NCBI GenBank assembly: GCA_965660355.1
Contig: CBFHZN010000025.1
Coordinates: 1 to 14,497, forward strand
Reading direction: 5' to 3'
Origin: CAJXVY01 sp965660355
GTDB taxonomy: Bacteria > Actinomycetota > Actinomycetes > Actinomycetales > Microbacteriaceae
Length of the DNA stretch: 14,497 nt
Under the pieces are notes generated by a model. The model had not been told where the DNA came from. It worked only from the letters and a program-made list of their open reading frames with translations, and did not search any database. Each line of letters starts with the position of its first letter. Position 1 is the stretch's first letter. The translations under genes were made by a program, and so were the position numbers. Below, in pieces: positions 1 to 7,151 of the stretch.

Positions 1-1
1 C

Positions 2-76
2 TGTTTACAAAATAATCCTCAAACGCTTGCCAAAGGACCAAAACCTAATATCGCCAGTTCGCGTCAGTTGGATTAA
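2..76 (+). CDS. Possible 3' end of a plus-strand gene (partial)
   Basis: One plus-strand frame is open from the left edge and stops with TAA at 74-76, directly on the first bases of the hairpin terminator. The 24 visible residues end in NIASSRQLD, and I do not recognise a family from them. The support is positional only: a stop codon immediately before an intrinsic terminator is what a gene end looks like. Another plus frame is also open across this stretch, to about position 120, but it runs through the hairpin and is less likely. This gene would be convergent with the osmoprotectant importer operon. Confidence 0.35.
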   Translation, partial: CLQNNPQTLAKGPKPNIASSRQLD

Positions 77-114
77 AAACAAACTCCCTCGCATTTACGA
101 GGGAGTTTGTTTTT
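75..114. terminator. Bidirectional intrinsic terminator between convergent transcripts
   Basis: A perfect 17-bp stem pairs 75-91 with 98-114 around a 6-nt loop. The core is CTCCCTCG/CGAGGGAG, flanked by an A-run on the left and a T-run on the right, so a U-tract is produced in either direction. It lies 15 nt past the stop of the minus-strand binding-protein gene and touches the stop of the putative plus-strand gene end. Confidence 0.9.
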
Positions 115-128
115 GGGATTAAGCTCAA

Positions 129-1028
129 CTAGTCAAGAAGACCTTCTGCTTCTAGCCAATCCTGCGCTGCAGTGCTGGCCTGAGCCTTCTCATCACCCTC
201 AACACGGGTGCGAAGATCAATTAGATCTTCAGTTGAAAGAGCTGCTGAGATTTCATTCAACACAGCTGCTAGCTCGTCGCTGTAGATGTCTGAGTTCAGA
301 AGTGGAATCACATTTTGTGATGCAATCAAGTTCTCAGGGTCATCCAGTACGACTAGGTTCTCTGCTGTCAAAGCGGGAGAGGTTGTGTAGATATCAGCAA
401 CCTGCACCGCATCGTCAACCAAAGCCTTAACGGTGTCTGGTCCACCAAAGTCCTCGATTGGAACAAAGTTCACATCGGTTACTCCATAGACAGAAGCTAG
501 GCCCGGAACACCGTAGCCAAGTTCAGCGAACTGTGGGCTTGCACCCAGTGAGAAAGGCTCTAGCGCTGATAGGTCGCCAATTGTCTCCAAACCAAACTCA
601 TCTGCCTTTTCTTGGGTAACAACATAAGCGTCTTTATCCTGGGCGGGAGATGAGTTTAGAACCTGGAAACCCTCTGGTGTTTTGGTTGCAAGCTCAGCAT
701 CAACCTCAGAGGTTGAGCGGGCTTCGCTTTCGGTGTCATAAAAGAACAACAGGTTTCCGTTGTATTCGGGCATCAGGTCAATGGAGCCATCTTCCAAGGC
801 AGGGATGGTTGCCTGACGAGGTCCTAGGTTGAACTGTGTTTCCACCTCAAAGCCTGCGTTTTCTAAAGCTATTGAGTAGATGTTTCCAAGAATTTCGCTT
901 TCTGGAAATGCAAACGAACCAACAACGACAGATGTTGACTCCCCTGTTCCCGCACAACCGGATAGAACCACGAGGGATGCGGCAGCTGCTCCCACAACGC
1001 CTATTCCTCTAGTTTTTGTTTTGAACAT
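129..1028 (-). CDS. Osmoprotectant ABC importer, substrate-binding lipoprotein (OpuAC/ProX type)
   Basis: Extracellular solute-binding lipoprotein of a glycine betaine/choline/carnitine-type importer, 299 aa. The signal peptide is basic (FKTKTR), then hydrophobic, with lipobox LSGC and the lipidated Cys at residue 25. The mature start (VVVGSFAFPESEILGNIY) and the PEYNGN motif match the OpuAC-like family pattern GS..F.E..IL and PEYTGT. I chose the ATG at 1026-1028 because AAAGGAA lies 6-7 nt upstream and the signal peptide begins there. The frame stays open to 1139, but that extension is highly basic and overlaps the permease gene. The start overlaps the upstream permease end by 20 nt, so translation is probably coupled. 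It is the last gene of the operon. The solute cannot be decided by eye. Confidence 0.9.
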   Translation of the reverse strand: MFKTKTRGIGVVGAAAASLVVLSGCAGTGESTSVVVGSFAFPESEILGNIYSIALENAGFEVETQFNLGPRQATIPALEDGSIDLMPEYNGNLLFFYDTESEARSTSEVDAELATKTPEGFQVLNSSPAQDKDAYVVTQEKADEFGLETIGDLSALEPFSLGASPQFAELGYGVPGLASVYGVTDVNFVPIEDFGGPDTVKALVDDAVQVADIYTTSPALTAENLVVLDDPENLIASQNVIPLLNSDIYSDELAAVLNEISAALSTEDLIDLRTRVEGDEKAQASTAAQDWLEAEGLLD

Positions 1029-1806
1029 ACTGTTTCCTTTCATCGACGGATGTCTCCGCCACCGCAGACGACCCTGGTGATCGTTTGCGGAGATCTTGTT
1101 TTTTGGGTTTTGCTTGGGTAGAACCTCGTCTGGTGACAAGGCGTTGAAGAAGGGCTAAAAAGCCATCAACCACAAGTGCTAAAAGGGTTACCAAAATCGC
1201 ACCACCAAGAATGCGCTGATTGTCATTAAGCCCGATACCGCTGGCAATAATTGAACCCAATCCCCCAAGCGAGATATAAGAGGCGATAACGGTTGTTGCA
1301 ATCACCTGCAGTGTTGCTGCTCTGATGCCTGCGATTATTAATGGCAGTGACAGAGGAATTTCAATCCGCATAAGAATCTGCATCTCGGTCATTCCGATTG
1401 CTCTTCCAGCATCCACTGTTTGTGAATTGACAGATTCAACCCCTGCATAACCCCCAGCCAAAATTGAAGGTATTGCCAAAATCACCAATGCAATGATTGA
1501 GGCTACGAAAGCAGCCTGAGTAAAAGGCACGGTAGCACCAACAATCAAAAACAACGCCATCAATAATCCAAGTGTTGGAAGGGCACGCATGGCACCCGTA
1601 AAACTAATAACAAATTGCCTACCCCGACCGGTGTGACCAATGAACAGCCCCAGTGGCAAAGCGATAATTGAGGCAATCAACACCGAAACAAACGTGTACC
1701 ACAAATGCTCAGCAAGGCGAACTTGTATCGGGAGCGGACTAACTGACCCCAGCTCATAGTTTGCGGGATCTGTGAGCCAGCGAAAAGCTTCTAAGAAAAA
1801 TTCCAC
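1009..1806 (-). CDS. Osmoprotectant ABC importer permease, second copy (OpuC/ProW type)
   Basis: Inner-membrane permease of 265 aa with about six hydrophobic segments. The ATPase-contact EAA-type loop reads DAGRAIGMTEMQILMRIEIP followed by LSLPLIIAGIR, which is diagnostic for binding-protein-dependent permeases. The N-terminus has the LAEHLWYTFVSV...ALPLGLFIGH pattern typical of OpuC/YehW-like permeases. The C-terminus is hydrophilic and basic (residues about 228-265), longer than the membrane core needs. The start is GTG, 2 nt after the stop of the previous permease. The gene lies between the first permease and the binding lipoprotein, so the two permeases presumably form the heterodimeric pore. 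Confidence 0.9.
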   Translation of the reverse strand: MEFFLEAFRWLTDPANYELGSVSPLPIQVRLAEHLWYTFVSVLIASIIALPLGLFIGHTGRGRQFVISFTGAMRALPTLGLLMALFLIVGATVPFTQAAFVASIIALVILAIPSILAGGYAGVESVNSQTVDAGRAIGMTEMQILMRIEIPLSLPLIIAGIRAATLQVIATTVIASYISLGGLGSIIASGIGLNDNQRILGGAILVTLLALVVDGFLALLQRLVTRRGSTQAKPKKQDLRKRSPGSSAVAETSVDERKQYVQNKN

Positions 1807-1808
1807 GA

Positions 1809-2489
1809 CTAAGACCCCCGAGTTGCTAACACTCTGCGACCATTGGTAATCAGTGAATTGCGACTGTTCCAGGGCATCAGCAGTCGACCCAATAAAACCA
1901 ACACAACGTCAAAAACCAAAGCGATCAAAAAACTGGCCCCGATGCCGATCAAAATTTCTTCTAAGAAGTCTCGCTGCTTGCCGTTGGTAAACAGATAACC
2001 AAGATTTTCAGAGCCAATGATTGCCCCAACCGAGACCAGGGCTATTGTGCTGGCTGAAACCACCCTGAGACCGGCGAGCAACACTGGCCCTGCAAGAGGA
2101 AATTCCACCATCCAAAACCGATTCCAAGCTGAGTAACCCATTGCTCTGGATGCCTCAATCGAATCAGTGGGCACAGCTGCAAATGCATCGGCAACAGTTC
2201 GAATCAAGATTGCAAGGGCATAAATTGTCAGCGCAATGATGATGTTGCGCTCATCGGTTATCTGGGTGCCGATTATGTAGGGCAAAATCACAAACAGCGG
2301 CAGCGAGGGGATTGTGTACAAAATGCTTCCACCCGCGATTATCCATGACCTCAGTGGTAGCCACCTATTGGCAATCCAACCCAGAGGCACAGCAATTGCA
2401 AACCCCAGCACAATTGGGACCAAACTAAGCCAGGCATGGTTAGCGGTTAACCCCGCCACCAAGTCGAAGTTATCAATCAGCCAGCTCAT
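1809..2489 (-). CDS. Osmoprotectant ABC importer permease, first copy (OpuC/ProW type)
   Basis: Inner-membrane permease of 226 aa from the preferred start. Its EAA loop reads EASRAMGYSAWNRFWMVEFP, followed by LAGPVLLAGLR, and several hydrophobic segments are visible. The start is ATG at 2487-2489 (MSWLIDNFD). A Shine-Dalgarno GAGG (2498-2501) lies 8 nt upstream and overlaps the stop of the ATPase gene, which implies coupled translation. The frame extends upstream to 2549, with an alternative ATG at 2510, but those starts lie inside the ATPase gene. It pairs with the permease gene immediately downstream. Confidence 0.88.
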   Translation of the reverse strand: MSWLIDNFDLVAGLTANHAWLSLVPIVLGFAIAVPLGWIANRWLPLRSWIIAGGSILYTIPSLPLFVILPYIIGTQITDERNIIIALTIYALAILIRTVADAFAAVPTDSIEASRAMGYSAWNRFWMVEFPLAGPVLLAGLRVVSASTIALVSVGAIIGSENLGYLFTNGKQRDFLEEILIGIGASFLIALVFDVVLVLLGRLLMPWNSRNSLITNGRRVLATRGS

Positions 2490-2499
2490 CCAGTAATCC

Positions 2500-3321
2500 T
2501 CATTTTTCATCCCCAAGAATTCCGGCTGGTCTGCCCTCGTCATCAACAATCAAAGTCACGCCATCCTCTTGCTGCTCGAGGTGGAGTGTTCGTTTGGCCT
2601 TATCGGCACCAATGAAGCTTGCTACGAAATCATCAGCTGGGTTTGCAAGAATCTCCGATGGGCTTCCCACCTGCGCAATCACTCCACCGGAGCGCAAAAT
2701 GACAACTTGGTCGGCAATCGCGAAAGCTTCTTCGATGTTGTGGGTGACAAACACCATTGTTTTGTGAAGCTCACGTTGAAGACGGTTAATCTCCTCTTGC
2801 AATTCAAGCCGAACGATTGGATCAACTGCACCGAAAGGTTCATCCATCAACATGATGTTGGGGTCACTCGCTAAAGCTCTGGCCACACCCACCCGCTGCT
2901 GCTGACCGCCGGAAAGCTGATCAGGATAGCGATCTGCCAGGGAGCGATCTAGCCCAACAGTGTCCATCAAAATCAGCGCATCCTGCATGGCTTTCTTTTT
3001 TGGCACCCCGTTGAGCCTTGGAACAGATGAAATGTTGTCGGTGATTTTTCTGTGTGGCATTAGCCCCGTTGCTTGCAACACATAGCCAATTTTTCGACGA
3101 AGCGAAACAGGATTGAGATCGGCCACATCTTCATCATCAATCAACACCTTGCCGCTGGTGGGGTTTACCATCCGATTGATCATGCGTAACAATGTCGTTT
3201 TCCCAGCTCCAGAGGACCCCACAAAGACGGTGACTTTTCGAGAAGGAATCACCAGCGAGAAATCTTCTACTGCAAAAGTGCCATCCGGAAAGCGCTTAGA
3301 AACGTTTTGAAATTCAATCAT
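2500..3321 (-). CDS. Osmoprotectant ABC importer, ATP-binding protein (OpuCA/ProV type)
   Basis: Cytoplasmic ATPase that powers the importer, 273 aa, first gene of the operon. Motifs are intact: Walker A GSSGAGKTT (35-43), Q-loop Q83, signature LSGGQQQR (136-143), Walker B IMLMDEP (156-162) with catalytic E161, and H-loop H194. OpuCA and ProV homologues usually carry two C-terminal CBS domains that sense ionic strength. Here only about 35 residues follow the NBD core, so no complete CBS domain is present. The start is ATG at 3319-3321, with GGAGG (3327-3331) 5 nt upstream. A GTG at 3333 is in frame but its AGGA abuts it too closely. The solute range (betaine, choline, carnitine, sulfonium analogues) is not readable from the ATPase. 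Confidence 0.92.
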   Translation of the reverse strand: MIEFQNVSKRFPDGTFAVEDFSLVIPSRKVTVFVGSSGAGKTTLLRMINRMVNPTSGKVLIDDEDVADLNPVSLRRKIGYVLQATGLMPHRKITDNISSVPRLNGVPKKKAMQDALILMDTVGLDRSLADRYPDQLSGGQQQRVGVARALASDPNIMLMDEPFGAVDPIVRLELQEEINRLQRELHKTMVFVTHNIEEAFAIADQVVILRSGGVIAQVGSPSEILANPADDFVASFIGADKAKRTLHLEQQEDGVTLIVDDEGRPAGILGDEK

Positions 3322-3382
3322 GTCAGCCTCCACTTTCCTGGTTAGTTTGCCGACTCACTCCGGATAACCGAATAAAGTTGTA

Positions 3383-3412
3383 ATTGTAGCAGGAATGCCT
3401 GCATTCATGCAG
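3383..3412 (-). promoter_or_regulatory. Extended -10 promoter with upstream palindrome for the osmoprotectant operon
   Basis: On the minus strand, TGC-TACAAT (the -10 hexamer occupies 3383-3388) fits an extended -10 element, about 60 nt before the ATPase start codon. No recognisable -35 is present. Its place is taken by overlapping inverted repeats: GAATGC-CT-GCATTC at 3393-3406 and CTGCAT-TC-ATGCAG at 3399-3412. A promoter with a poor -35 and dyad symmetry at that position is consistent with control by a DNA-binding regulator, possibly osmotic. No regulator can be named. Confidence 0.45.
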
Positions 3413-3517
3413 AGTTGGCAGAATGCGCTAAGGACAATCATCTGTAGCTTCAACCGTTAAGGACTATGCCTGTTGGGGGCTTCAAACTTGGCAAGTGGTC
3501 ATTTAAAAAGTCCCAAT

Positions 3518-3526
3518 TGTTATAAA
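3518..3526 (+). promoter_or_regulatory. Candidate extended -10 element for the serine hydrolase gene
   Basis: TG-T-TATAAA lies 30 nt before the ATG at 3556, which would leave a 5' leader of roughly 20-25 nt. No good -35 stands 16-18 nt upstream. The 222-bp divergent region 3334-3555 holds this element and the opposing importer promoter; I see nothing else in it. Confidence 0.4.
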
Positions 3527-3555
3527 CCTTTCAAACGCCTAGGCTTGGCCTTCGA

Positions 3556-4743
3556 ATGAGAAAGCCAATCAAGTTCGTGACCAAGTGGTTGATAGCGCCT
3601 GTCACCTTGGTGTTTATTGGTGTGTTTGTCTTTCTGATGTTTATTCGCTACCCAGAGCCAATAACCACCTATCAGCTTGCAACAGCTGTTCCCTCAGCTC
3701 AGCCAGAGGTTTTTGAAACCAGCGAAATCGCAGCTAGCAGTGAACCCTATTTGTTTCCAGAGAGTCCAATCCCTGAAAGCCTTCCAGAAACCATCAACCA
3801 CGAGGGGACAGAGTTTGAAACCTCTGAGTTAATCAGAGACACCGGAACCCATGCATTTGTGATCATGCGGGATGGGGTAATCACCCATGAGTATTACTCA
3901 GAGCAATGGAATCAATCCCGCCAGCAAAATGTGATGAGTGTTGGAAAGACCATGTTGTCTATAGCGGTGGGGCAATTGATTGATGAAGGGTTAGTTAAAG
4001 AAAACGATTCCATTGTTGATTACCTCCCGCAGTTTGAAGACATTTCAGGCATGGAAGATGTCACCATCAAGCACTTGCTGGACATGCAATCCTGCATTGA
4101 TATTCCAGAGGAATATCCACCTGGACCTGAGGGCTGGTTTACTCCCGTAGCTCAGTTGTTTGCAACAACCGATGTTGAATACGTGTTGGAAAACAACATC
4201 TCTTTTGCCTGTCAACCGGGGAGTGAAGAGTATGAATACAGAAGTGTTAACTCGCAGTTGCTCGGAATGATCTTCAAAGACGTCACCGGCGGGTCGCTGA
4301 GTGATTTTTTCCAAGAAAATATCTGGGAACCAATTGGGGCGAATCACGATGCATCATGGGCGATAGACCAACAGGGTGGGTATGAAAAAGCATTTTGTTG
4401 TTTCAACGCATCAGCCAGAGATCTTGCGCTTATTGGTTCATTATTTTTAGATTCTGGGAATGTCGCCTACGGCCCTAACGAGGGAGAGCGAGTTTTGAGT
4501 GAGAACTGGTTTGGTCGGATGACCACCCCAGCTGGTGTTTGGTTCGGAGGCTTTGGAAGCGATGACTTTGGGGCGGGTATGTGGCATAAGCCCAAAGAGC
4601 AGTTGGTATCCCAAGGGTATCGGGGGCAGTTCATTTGGATTAACCCCTATACCGACACCGTGATTGTGAAATTAAGTGATGATTTCAGTGACTACTATGA
4701 ACAAACAGTTTCCATGCTTGACCAAATTAGCTTTGGGAACTAA
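3556..4743 (+). CDS. Membrane-anchored serine hydrolase, beta-lactamase / NylB-like family
   Basis: Protein of 395 aa with an uncleaved-looking N-terminal membrane anchor (residues about 12-30, no lipobox), an acidic Pro/Ser/Glu-rich linker (about 31-90) and an extracytoplasmic hydrolase domain. The S-x-x-K catalytic motif is SVGK, with nucleophile S128 and K131. The second catalytic element is Y228 in YRSVNSQLLG, the Y-x-S-x-N-x-QLLG form typical of 6-aminohexanoate-dimer hydrolase and EstB-like enzymes. The C-terminal stretch GYRGQFIWINPYTD fits the family's GxGGQ block, with Arg for the first of the two Gly. These enzymes cleave amides or esters, and the family does not predict a substrate. 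It is transcribed away from the osmoprotectant operon and its link to either neighbour is unclear. No strong Shine-Dalgarno precedes the ATG. Confidence 0.85.
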   Translation: MRKPIKFVTKWLIAPVTLVFIGVFVFLMFIRYPEPITTYQLATAVPSAQPEVFETSEIAASSEPYLFPESPIPESLPETINHEGTEFETSELIRDTGTHAFVIMRDGVITHEYYSEQWNQSRQQNVMSVGKTMLSIAVGQLIDEGLVKENDSIVDYLPQFEDISGMEDVTIKHLLDMQSCIDIPEEYPPGPEGWFTPVAQLFATTDVEYVLENNISFACQPGSEEYEYRSVNSQLLGMIFKDVTGGSLSDFFQENIWEPIGANHDASWAIDQQGGYEKAFCCFNASARDLALIGSLFLDSGNVAYGPNEGERVLSENWFGRMTTPAGVWFGGFGSDDFGAGMWHKPKEQLVSQGYRGQFIWINPYTDTVIVKLSDDFSDYYEQTVSMLDQISFGN

Positions 4744-4766
4744 AAGATAATAAGTGTTGTATTAGA

Positions 4767-4796
4767 TTTTTAGAGTGGCCAAGTTAGGCCCTAAAA
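4767..4796. other. Weak inverted repeat upstream of the XRE-cupin gene
   Basis: TTTTTAG-AGT-GGCC pairs with GGCC-CTAAAA around AAGTTA, giving a 10-bp stem interrupted by a 3-nt bulge. It is not followed by a T-run, so it is a poor terminator. It sits 16 nt before the regulator gene and could be an mRNA leader hairpin or an autoregulatory site. Chance is not excluded in AT-rich intergenic DNA. Confidence 0.25.
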
Positions 4797-4811
4797 CTTC
4801 CCGGAAAGGGG

Positions 4812-5498
4812 ATGCGCGTGGCTGAGGAGCTTCAGCAGTGGCGGAAGTGTGGAGAGAATATCCGCATTGCCAGAGAAAACGGTGACATGAGCGTTCGCGA
4901 GTTAGCTCGCAGAGTGGGTGTTTCTGCGTCTCACATCTCCCAAGTCGAGCGAGGATTGGCGTCGTTCAGCGTTCCAGCTTTATACAACGTGGCCAACGAA
5001 CTTGGCATATCGATGGATAGCTTGTTTGAGGATCCCGAGCAACCCAGCCCACAGCTAAGCATTGAAGATGAGCGAAAAGCAGCTGATGGAGAGATCACCC
5101 TGGATGATTCAGGGATTGTTCTAAGAAAGGATGCCAGACCCTCACTGGATCTAACCCGTGGCCCAACTTGGGAGAGACTGACATCGAAGCCTGAAAACGG
5201 TAGTGAGTTTATTGAAGTTATCTATGAGCCTGCGGCTGATGGGGCAAACCCCCCAAGCGACTTAGTGCAGCACACAGGGCGTGAATACGGAATCATCATC
5301 GAGGGTGAACTTAACGTGCAGGTCGGCATGGGTTTCACAGTTTTGAGCCAGGGAGACAGCATCAGCTTTGACTGCAATATCCCCCATAGGTTCTGGAATT
5401 CCACATCTAAGCCAGTGAGGGCGATCTGGTTTATCTCAGAATTAGCGGCCAGTGAGGCGGCTCACCTGCAGGGAAGTGAATACCTGCACGTTTACTAA
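4812..5498 (+). CDS. XRE-family transcriptional regulator with C-terminal cupin domain
   Basis: One-component regulator of 228 aa. The N-terminal helix-turn-helix (about 15-70) shows the Cro/C1 pattern RENGDMSVRELARRVGVSAS followed by HISQVERGLASFSVPAL. The C-terminal small-molecule-sensing cupin (about 137-208) has H154-x3-E158, the EGELNV strand and PHRFWN with H192. Proteins of this architecture commonly control uptake or catabolism of amino acids, polyamines and other small nitrogenous solutes, sensing a ligand through the cupin. The gene precedes the ABC/M24 operon in the same orientation, so it is the natural candidate regulator. Start choice is ambiguous: GGAAAGGGG abuts the ATG at 4812, while an in-frame GTG at 4818 has a better 6-nt spacing. 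Confidence 0.88.
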   Translation: MRVAEELQQWRKCGENIRIARENGDMSVRELARRVGVSASHISQVERGLASFSVPALYNVANELGISMDSLFEDPEQPSPQLSIEDERKAADGEITLDDSGIVLRKDARPSLDLTRGPTWERLTSKPENGSEFIEVIYEPAADGANPPSDLVQHTGREYGIIIEGELNVQVGMGFTVLSQGDSISFDCNIPHRFWNSTSKPVRAIWFISELAASEAAHLQGSEYLHVY

Positions 5499-5517
5499 AT
5501 ACGGATAGCTTTTTTCC

Positions 5518-5531
5518 TGAGTGTTCACTCA
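5518..5531. promoter_or_regulatory. Candidate operator 1 of the ABC/M24 operon
   Basis: TGAGTG-TT-CACTCA is a perfect 14-bp palindrome in the 150-bp leader between the XRE-cupin gene and the ABC ATPase gene. Perfect dyads of this length are expected for dimeric helix-turn-helix regulators. The adjacent XRE-cupin protein is the likely binder, by inference. Confidence 0.5.
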
Positions 5532-5543
5532 CAAATAACGTTT

Positions 5544-5573
5544 TTGTTACAAACCACCCAAAATCCTTACAGT
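5544..5573 (+). promoter_or_regulatory. Candidate promoter of the ABC/M24 operon
   Basis: TTGTTA (5544-5549) and TACAGT (5568-5573) are separated by 18 bp, about 75 nt before the ATG at 5649. Both hexamers are imperfect. The second candidate operator overlaps the -10 and the expected start point, an arrangement suited to repression. Confidence 0.35.
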
Positions 5574-5581
5574 GTTCTCTC
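5570..5581. promoter_or_regulatory. Candidate operator 2 of the ABC/M24 operon
   Basis: CAGTGTTCTCTC matches operator 1 (GAGTGTTCACTC) at 10 of 12 positions and begins 51 bp after it, close to five helical turns, so both sites face nearly the same side of the DNA. It is a degraded dyad compared with the perfect upstream copy. Confidence 0.38.
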
Positions 5582-5648
5582 TTGCTTTACACTCGAATAC
5601 ATAAGTCAACTGTGACTTTAACTGGAGATTAGGCAAAGGAGCCACTAA

Positions 5649-7151
5649 ATGGCAGCTGTTGTTGAGGCCAAGAACATCTCGAAAAGCTTTGGTTTGGCCA
5701 AAGCTGTGGATGATGTTTCGGTTTCCGTTTCAGCCGGTGAAATCCACGCTGTTGTGGGTGAAAACGGTGCCGGCAAATCAACTTTGATGAGAATTCTCTC
5801 TGGAATTGAATTCCAGGACACCGGGCAGGTTTTGGTTGATGGCAAAGAAATTGAAAAATCAAATCCAAAGGCTGCAATCGATGCAGGTATTTCACTTGTT
5901 CACCAGGAACTCTCACTAGTTCCAGAGATGACCGTTGCCGAAAATATTTACCTTGGTGGGTTTCCAACCACAGCAGGTTTCACAAAACAAAAAGAGATGA
6001 AGCAATTCGCTCGCGACACTCTCAAGGAAATCGGTGTCGAGGTGGACATCGACGAGCGCATCTCCAGACTTTCAGTTGCCCTGAGGCAATTTGTTGAAAT
6101 CGCACGTGCAATTGCGAGAAAACCCAAGGTTTTGATCTTGGATGAGCCAACAGCTTCACTGACTCCTGCAGAAACTGACTATCTGTTGTCAATGTTGGAG
6201 CGCTTAGCAAAACAGGGACTTGCAATTATCTATATTTCACACCGAATCCCAGAGGTGTTCAGGCTTTGCCACAACGTGACAATTTTGCGCGATGGCAAGT
6301 TGGTTTATGTAAGTGAGATTAAAAAGACAACCCCGCAGGAAGTCATCAACCAGATGGTTGGTCGTGAATTGAAGATGGATCTGCAATCTCGACGAGATGC
6401 CAATCCCGGTGAAGTTGTTATGAGTGCGGTTGGCATCAAAGCCCCCGGAGTAAACAACGTTTCTTTGGATGTTCGTGCAGGTGAGATCGTTGGTCTTGGT
6501 GGCTTGGTTGGAGCTGGAAGAACAGAGCTTATTAGAGCAATCATCGGTGCCGATAACAAAACGGCTGGAAATGTCACCATCACTATCGATGGCAAGAAAC
6601 AACAAATCACCAGCTACATGTCAGCTATGCGAAACGGCGTTGCCTATGTTCCCGAGGAGCGCCGGGTTGATGGATTGGCCATGACCATGAGCGTAAGTGA
6701 CAATGTTTATCTTCCAAACCGCAAAGATCTAGCAACTAACGGAATTATCAATCCAGGCAAAGTTGCCAAGGTAGCTAAAGAGCTAGCGGACAAGGTTGGA
6801 TTGCGCCCACCTGAGATTAAGCGTGAAGCTGGGCAGTATTCAGGTGGAAACCAGCAAAAAATTGTTATCGCCAAATGGCTTCACAAAAACCCCAAGTTTG
6901 TTGTTTTAGATGAGCCAACCAGAGGTGTTGACGTTGGAGCAAAAGCCGAGATTCACAAATTGGTGAAAGCCCTAGCTGATCAGGGGACAGCTGTTTTGGT
7001 TGTGAGCTCCGACCTTCCTGAGCTATTGGAGCTATCGGATGTAATTCATGTTGTTCGTGATGGACAAATCATGGGAACCCTTGATGGAGCAAAAGCCGAT
7101 GAGAAGCAGGTCATGGGCCTCGCTGCCGGTGAGAACTTGGTGGAGGCATAA
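5649..7151 (+). CDS. Ribose-type (CUT2) ABC importer ATPase with two nucleotide-binding domains
   Basis: Cytoplasmic ATPase of 500 aa, the usual size for RbsA/MglA/XylG proteins. NBD1 has Walker A GENGAGKST (37-45), a degenerate signature LSVALR (141-146), Walker B VLILDEP (161-167) and H-loop H198. NBD2 has the degenerate Walker A GLVGAGRTE typical of this family, signature SGGNQQ (398-403) and Walker B VVLDEPTRGVD (418-428). NBD1 normally reads LSVxQ-Q, so ALRQF is slightly unusual. AAAGGAG stands 8 nt before the ATG. It is the first gene of the importer, and the next gene starts one base after its stop. The family handles pentoses, galactose, autoinducer-2, inositol and similar solutes, but the XRE-cupin regulator and M24 neighbour do not point to a common sugar. 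Confidence 0.93.
   Translation: MAAVVEAKNISKSFGLAKAVDDVSVSVSAGEIHAVVGENGAGKSTLMRILSGIEFQDTGQVLVDGKEIEKSNPKAAIDAGISLVHQELSLVPEMTVAENIYLGGFPTTAGFTKQKEMKQFARDTLKEIGVEVDIDERISRLSVALRQFVEIARAIARKPKVLILDEPTASLTPAETDYLLSMLERLAKQGLAIIYISHRIPEVFRLCHNVTILRDGKLVYVSEIKKTTPQEVINQMVGRELKMDLQSRRDANPGEVVMSAVGIKAPGVNNVSLDVRAGEIVGLGGLVGAGRTELIRAIIGADNKTAGNVTITIDGKKQQITSYMSAMRNGVAYVPEERRVDGLAMTMSVSDNVYLPNRKDLATNGIINPGKVAKVAKELADKVGLRPPEIKREAGQYSGGNQQKIVIAKWLHKNPKFVVLDEPTRGVDVGAKAEIHKLVKALADQGTAVLVVSSDLPELLELSDVIHVVRDGQIMGTLDGAKADEKQVMGLAAGENLVEA

Noticed and set aside
1029..1139. N-terminal extension of the osmoprotectant binding protein to position 1139
   Set aside because: It would put a highly basic 37-residue stretch before the signal peptide and overlap the permease gene further; the ATG at 1028 has a good Shine-Dalgarno and begins the lipoprotein signal.
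4767..4796. Inverted repeat after the serine hydrolase as its terminator
   Set aside because: The stem is bulged and no T-run follows, so intrinsic termination is not supported; it is kept only as a low-confidence repeat.
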